A stretch of DNA of 64,000 bases from assembly GCA_023653785.1 (NCBI GenBank), contig JAMKCH010041226.1:1-64000 (forward strand). The letters run 5' to 3'. The stretch is from Ophioderma brevispina. Taxonomy: Eukaryota; Echinodermata; Ophiuroidea; Amphilepidida; Ophiodermatidae. This document shows, piece by piece, positions 58,576 through 64,000 of this stretch (positions are counted from its first letter, which is position 1; the number at the start of each line of letters is the position of its first letter). A program made the translations under genes and the position numbers. The notes below the pieces were generated by a model, which ran no database searches, was not told where the DNA came from, and saw nothing but the letters and a program-made list of their open reading frames with translations.

Positions 58576-60365
58576 TATTGGTTACTGCTATGCGCTTATC
58601 CTGAAGCTTAACATTTTTTGGAAGGAAACTCTGCATCTTCATTTTGCATAAAAGTAACGCAGCAGAACACAGTTTAATTAACAAAATGTGACATGCCATT
58701 GTGTGGATTTTGCTGATGAGGTGATCTGAAGAGATGTTCAAACTTCTAAAATTTGTGCACGACAGAAATTCAAAGCATGGTTTCGTATAGGGACGATTAG
58801 AATAGCAGGCAAGTTCAAAACAATGTTTGCGGTTTTTCTTTCATGCTTGTTTGGCCAATACATCTTCAAAACGTTCTTGGTAGGTGGTCTACAACCGATC
58901 AAGTGGAATTTGAGAGAAATTTATATCTTTAAAAAAATCTCCTCCTGTCACTTTAAGTTTAGCATCACTTTTATCAACTAAATGTTGTCTATTACTCTTT
59001 GATATTAAAACCACAAAGGTCACAGACCGGTCAAACAGGCTGCATGTCGTGGGAATTACCTCCGTCGTGTGCTTCTTGCGTTAAACACAATCCCGTCGTC
59101 TGTTGAATAAATGTCGCCGGAGTAATTTAATTATAAAGTCGTTCTGTTTACCCATAAGGGCGCTGATTTGAGCTTAATTATTTCAGATATATAAAAGCTT
59201 TACAAGTGAAGTAAACAAAAGGGAAAACATCTCGAGGGAGCGCGATTTTTCAAATGTGCCGGTGTTTCTCTTTTTTGGAACAAGCATATGCCTCTACGGC
59301 CACACAATGCATTCCAGTGTTGAAAAAAAATTAGAAACAGAATACTTGAGGCGGAAAATTCGCTTTCAATTATATCAAGTTGCATATAAATCTTCAAATC
59401 GCTTCGAAATAAACAAGCACTTTTGAATCTCCTGGGGTCGGGTGAAACATTTGCAAAGCAATTCTCGGCAAAGTCAGTGCATGTGCATTTCATGGGTCTG
59501 TTCATCAAGCTTGAGTTTACGACTCAGAGCCTTGTTTGACAGGAAATCACGATGAAAGTAGTCAATCTATCCTTAAAGAATCAATAGGTGCTTTGGGGAT
59601 ATTATTATTTATACTAAAGACATACGAAATTTCCATCAAGGGACGTTTAAAGACACTTGCATTTTATTTTTTTAAGTATTTTAAATGATGTGTTTAATGT
59701 TGTAAACCTTAACAAAAATGGATCTTTTGACGCTTGTTTAAAATAAACTTTGCCTAACATGATTAACATAAAAATAAACAAGTAACGGAACGCTGGGATT
59801 TATCCAATGAGGGATTTTTTCTCTGTTCTTCTTCTTCTTCTTGCGTATGAGGCAGCAGCTAAATATATGTTGTAAACGCTGGAGCCAGCTCACTGTTGAT
59901 TGGTTGGGGTTTGAGAAGTCTATGTCCAACGGTGGACGAAATTGTATTTTCACATCCCAATTACAAAAGGGTTTGGCTGACGTATTTTTCATTATGATAT
60001 TGTAAGCTAAAGAAAATTTACAAACACATAAACAGTCGTAGCTTATTTACTACAGGTGCAGCTTTATGTATTGATAAATGTTACTACAAGCATATATGAA
60101 ACTAAATCACCATTTTGAACGGAATAGCAGGCTTTGCTTCAAACTAAATAAATATTATTGTAATCTTTTGAAGATAAAACAACTGATAAGTCATTGTCTG
60201 CAGGTTATGATGTCCAGAAATTGTGCGTATCGGTTGATACAATTGAAAGCGATAATGAGTGGAAATACTACAGAACATTTAACATACTATGGCGGGTACG
60301 TTTCAGTAGTTTATGGAACTGCATTTTCGATGTATATACTATCTTTTAACTCACATACGTAAAAC
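58576..60365. other. Anonymous sequence
   Basis: No recognised domain in the frames at 59,200-59,508 or 59,738-59,992. CTTCTTCTTCTTCTTC simple sequence lies at 59,826. No RNA gene or clear repeat. Confidence 0.4.
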
Positions 60366-60373
60366 CCTTACAT

Positions 60374-60566
60374 CAGTGGCGTAACGGGCCTGCCCTCTCT
60401 GAGGGGGCAAATTTCCCGGTCTTGGGCAATTCTCCCTCTTAGGGGGGTCAAAAGGCCAATTTTTCCGTCAGAGGGACTAAAAAAAAGGCTGTTTAGCATG
60501 ATTTTTGCAAAATTTTTTCCGACCCAAGTAGTCTGCCCCCCCCCCCACCCGCTTGTTACGCCCATG
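60374..60566 (+). mobile_element. hAT-type MITE with perfect 8-bp target duplication
   Basis: Begins CAGTGGCGTAACGGG and ends TTGTTACGCCCATG, giving inverted ends with the CAGTGGCGTAAC signature widespread in hAT MITEs. It is flanked by CCTTACAT at 60,366-60,373 and again at 60,567-60,574. The 193-bp interior is non-coding and includes a poly-C run. Confidence 0.92.
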
Positions 60567-60574
60567 CCTTACAT

Positions 60575-62297
60575 TCACTAAAAAACACGCAGGTACGCAA
60601 AAGAGAACTCCGATGAGCTGGCGCTTCTATACCAATCGTATACAGGGATTGTTGTATTATATAGCAAATAAAAATTAAGCGCAACGCCTTGATGAATAGG
60701 TGTTGCGCATGGAGGTCGCCATTAAATAGGAGATTGATAGCCTATATGGAAAACAAGCTGGGTGAACCGATCATAGTATTTTTATACGTTTCTAACTCAT
60801 GCAAATTTCGAGTTTACACTCGTCTTCTGGAGCTATTTTGTAACAATCCCACCGAGGGGGGAGGGGTTTGTAATCTCTCTTTAATTCAGTTAAACAAAAA
60901 CATGCTATTGCTGGTATTAACATTTAAATATCTTATGTTATGGCCATCTAAATCATTCAGATTTGCGTTGATATGATAAACAATGACGTCACAATGACGT
61001 CATAAAACAGAGACAACAAAAAATGACAGACAGAAATGTATTTATTAACGAAATCCACGGAAGGGCGCGAGGGCAATCGAGCAATCTACACACACTGACC
61101 AAAAGTATTACACCATGCAGAATACGAAATTCATAATCTCAAGGTGATTTCAAATTTATCAGGAATTCTGACCACACATTTACGTATAAAGTCAACATTT
61201 TCAATACCAGATTGGGCTATACCCACAGAAGTGAAATTATGGCAGATTAAAGGAATTGAACGATACTTGCCGATTGCACTCCAGAAGGAATACAGACATA
61301 AAACAATGTAAAATAGCTCTTAATCAATTGTGCGGGTTCGTTTAGGGTTTAATTAAAGACACTATCAGCATTTTTTCAGACAGGTATGTAACAAATCGCA
61401 CTCCCTATTTTTCACAAAGTCCATTTGTTTGCACTCTTGTATTGCAAGTTGTTGCAGTAAAGACCCCTATAATTGGCTTAGCGTAACACGCCGTATTCGT
61501 AAAGGAACTTTGATTTTTATGCTTTGTCTAGTAGTAAAAGTCGGGATCCGACTTGCTAGTCTAGAAAAAGTCTTAATAGCATCTTCAAAATGATTAGGTG
61601 TCTGTTTATCACAACAAACAGTAATTTAAGGTGTTGATATGACCTAACACTAGCAATTTAGAAACAAAATGGGCATTTTGATTTTGGAAAAATAACAGTG
61701 GATTTAACTGTATACGGGAGAAAATCGAAGTTGTTGTGTGGACCATGCCTATATTTATCTGGTACTTTACGTCATCATACAATTTATTAATTTCTAAATT
61801 ATAAAAAATGTTATTAAAACAGTAAACAGGAGGTTGATAATTCCACTTTTTTATGAGACCAGTTCAAAATATAGTATAATAGTAGAAAATGTATATGTAA
61901 AAGAAAAACAAATATTACGCCTGGAGACTGGAGTGGTAATTGAACCCTCGACCTTTTTATTATAAGACTGGCGCCTACAGACGGACGCAACGCAATCCGA
62001 GCAGGATGGAAGATGCTCTTTCATACTACTTAAATACAAATACATTAATCACTTAAGTAACTAAGGGGGTCCTTTGGACCACCAAAGTTTGTTTTCGCGC
62101 TGGCCACTTTACACATGGGGTTTTAAATGCGCTTCTTTTCATCCCTAAAAAAATGACGAAGCCGTTAAGATATGGCGCTCCAGAAGAACACAGTACCTTC
62201 AATACAAAAAATCAGTAAATGAACAAATGAAAACTTAATCTACAAGTATATGAAATGCAGGCAGGGATATAATGAAGAAAACGCCACTACATAAAAA
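60575..62297. other. Anonymous sequence
   Basis: AATGACGTCACAATGACGTC, a tandem CRE-like word, lies at 60,982-61,001. At 61,930-61,990 (minus) GTCGAGGGTTCAATTACCAC looks like a tRNA T-arm after a CTTATAA loop, but no D-arm is present. No gene supported. Confidence 0.4.
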
Positions 62298-62434
62298 CAG
62301 CATTCTATTACCTCTGCTGCCCATTATTGAAAATACAGCATTCTGATTGGTCAGTTTACTTCCCATTATTCTGCAATAATGGGTCGTGGAATGCATTTTC
62401 TCATTATATCGCGCTGTTTTCAGTAATAGAATAG
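62298..62434. repeat. ~137-bp imperfect palindrome
   Basis: CAGCATTCTATTAC at the left is mirrored by GTAATAGAATA at the right. CCCATTATT / AATAATGGG and CAGCATTCTG / TGGAATGCAT pair within. It adjoins the next palindrome directly. Confidence 0.65.
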
Positions 62435-62437
62435 GAA

Positions 62438-62587
62438 TAAAGGGTTTGCAGTATTATTTATGGGCTCATAATGTATCCTCGGCCGGAAAAAATAAAATAA
62501 TGGACTCGGCTGCGCCTCGTCCATTATTTATTTTTTCCGACCTCGGACACATTATTCGCCCATAAAGGATACTGCATCACCCTTTAT
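62438..62587. repeat. ~150-bp near-perfect palindrome
   Basis: TAAAGGGT, TGCAGTATTATTTATGGGC, TCCTCGGCCGGAAAAAATAA and AATAATGGAC on the left are mirrored by GTCCATTATT, TTATTTTTTCCGACCTCGG, GCCCATAAAGGATACTGCA and ACCCTTTA, around TCGGCTGCGCCTC. Confidence 0.85.
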
Positions 62588-62599
62588 TTCTTAAATATA

Positions 62600-63235
62600 T
62601 TCCAAAAACATTAGATGCAATAGAGAAAAAATGGGAAAAAATGAGTCTTGAGTGCACTTTTGAAGACAACGACGGACATCGCTACACGGATACCAACCAG
62701 GAGCTGGTTCCAATGTGAAGGACCCATGACTTGGAAAGATTTGTCACCAGATTTCGTTTTGAGCGAGGGAGCACAAGATGTATCCAAGTGGTATCCATGG
62801 AGGAGTGGAGTCTATGTCGCGGTTCATCAACATTGCTTTGAAATGTGGGCATATTATAAAGGGTAAAATCATTCAGGTAGCTCGGGGCTTCACCTTGCAC
62901 TGATTTAAAAACATATAACATAATAAGTTTGCATATAATCCGTTCATTTACAGGCAGCCAGTGTAAGAGGTACACAAGAGGTGAGAAGAGCTCTGGTCTC
63001 GTTCTTAAGAAAACACCAAACGCGCTGCTTTATTCTGGAGATGCTGTAGGCGATTAAGATCGCTCTCATTAACACCATATAATAATGAATTGGCATAATA
63101 TATGCGAGACAAGACCAAAGCTCTTACTGCACGGTGACAGGCGTCCTGGGTAATAAACCTCTGAATACGCCACAAATTACGAATGTGGAAGTTAACACTC
63201 TTACTCAATTTATGTTATTAACTTGATCAGACATA
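62600..63235 (-). pseudogene. CR1/L2-like LINE, C-terminal fragment
   Basis: On the minus strand the frames 63,208-63,005 and 62,975-62,682 read NFHIRNLWRIQRFITQDACH, VRALVLSRIYYANSLLYGV, LNRLQHLQNKAARLVFS, LLHWLPVNERIICKLIMLYV, FKSVQGEAPSYLNDFTLY and, after a shift, a WxxLP-type tail with FKSALKTHFF-like residues. This is the region after the catalytic box in CR1/L2 LINE reverse transcriptases (LQ..QN.AARL, LHWLPV..R). One frameshift splits LVFS from LLHWL. It may belong to the same family as the fragment at 57,940-58,575, but the two are opposite in orientation and do not overlap in content, so that is not shown. Confidence 0.87.
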
Positions 63236-63744
63236 GTCAATATGGACTCAAACATGACGCACAAGTTATATATTACTATAATTAATGCGCTAAAAACAAA
63301 CAATTTCCTCGTGGACATCGCTAAACCGTTACTGTGCAAACTTGGGAAAATGACGTATATTTTGCAACACCCTAAAAAATACAGAATTGCCGAAACCTGC
63401 CAATTTTGTGTTAAATAAAGGTATCAACATAAAATCAACATATATCAACATGAAATAAGCTAAATTAATGCCAGCGCAAGGCTCAATGGAATTTGCAGCC
63501 CAAATAACCCTTATGACCTTTCAAATGTGATTTAAATTTCGTGCAAAAAAAATCCTTCGGGAAAGTGGTTTTCATGGACCCCCCCCCCCCCCGGTACTAA
63601 AGGGAGTGAAAACCCCTTGGTTACTTAAGGGTAAGGGGCACAGTATCAAATCACTCCACGTTTGGTGTAATGGTAGTTAGTTCCGGTAAAAAAACAAAAC
63701 AAACAAAAAAACCAAAGCTTATTTGTGATATTTTGGTGTCCTGC

Positions 63745-63972
63745 ATATTTATAAATCTCTCCCTGGAGATGGCCATCGCACGTAAGTTTTGAAACAAAAA
63801 TGTGTGCTTGGCCGGATTCGAACCGGCGACGTTCGTATTACAATCTTACCAAGGACGCTCTTGCCAACTCAGCTATCAAGCCAAGGTTTGAAGAGGAGCG
63901 ATAGATATCATCTATAGGTGTTAAGTCCGAAATGTGTCCTTTGCTTTCCTAGCGGATAGCATCAGAACGGTA
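63745..63972 (-). repeat. tRNA-bearing repeat, copy B
   Basis: Reverse-orientation partner of 56,617-56,849, conserved on both sides of the tRNA-like core. A poly-T tract (on the minus strand) follows near 63,700. Confidence 0.82.
63805..63882 (-). tRNA. tRNA-like sequence within repeat copy B (pseudogene)
   Basis: Read on the minus strand, TAGCTGAGTTGGCAAGAGC is a good A-box. GCCGG-TTCGAAT-CCGGC is a perfect T-arm. The outer GCTTG / CAAGC segments pair. The anticodon region (TCCTTGGTAAGATTGTAATA then CGA) is six bases longer than the normal 17, so no standard anticodon loop forms. Compared with copy A the T-arm is better and the anticodon arm worse. Confidence 0.55.
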
Positions 63973-64000
63973 TATTTACATATACGATTTATATACTTGT

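Noticed and set aside
61930..61990. Second tRNA-Ile-like sequence on the minus strand
   Set aside because: Only a T-arm-like and a loop-like segment are present. The A-box/D-arm is missing and the stems do not pair.

Overview
This window looks like AT-rich, non-coding DNA from a eukaryote, most likely a marine invertebrate and perhaps a deuterostome such as an echinoderm or hemichordate. That placement rests on the repeat content (a Ngaro/DIRS-type tyrosine-recombinase retroelement, CR1/L2-like LINE pieces, a tRNA-derived repeat, many MITEs and fold-back elements) and on the absence of bacterial-style gene packing. I find no intact host gene. Nearly all long open frames are chance frames, or frames inside repeats. 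Gene-level content consists of decayed mobile elements. 

Layout: 0-3.8 kb holds a copy of a repeat family built on TGCCGAAATACC modules with degenerate TTAGGG-like sequence. 3.8-5.35 kb (minus strand) is a decayed DIRS/Ngaro-like reverse transcriptase/RNase H. 5.9-13.2 kb is a nest of palindromes, (TA)n tracts, a TTAA-flanked MITE, two Tc1/mariner-like MITEs and a 0.9 kb fold-back element, followed by an A-rich tract. 13.2-24.8 kb is mostly anonymous, with a 288-bp tandem repeat at 19.2 kb and two fold-backs near 21-22 kb. 24.86-26.27 kb is flanked by about 90-100 bp inverted repeats. 28.49-29.42 kb is a distinctive element with CGCTCCACGTATCA inverted ends, filled with ATCATGTCGAGTTT motifs. 

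30.5-35.1 kb (plus strand) is the most informative part. It is a Ngaro-like retrotransposon readable in order as Gag zinc finger, reverse transcriptase, RNase H, tyrosine recombinase, then a GTND-containing SGNH-hydrolase-like segment, all broken by frameshifts and stops. 35-47 kb is anonymous sequence with tandem repeats, nuclear-receptor-like TGACCT repeats and hairpins. 47.2-51.2 kb stacks three repeat families: AGGTAC repeats, a more complete TGCCGAAATACC element, and a second, internally amplified CGAGTTT element. 55.9-63.97 kb contains an intact TTAA MITE, two copies of a tRNA-Thr-like repeat in opposite orientation, two LINE fragments, a hAT-type MITE with a perfect 8-bp target duplication, and several hairpins. 

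Functionally, the retroelement domains would once have copied and integrated their own element; none can make a full protein now. The MITEs and fold-backs are non-autonomous passengers whose transposases are not in the window. All homology calls were made by eye and need database confirmation.
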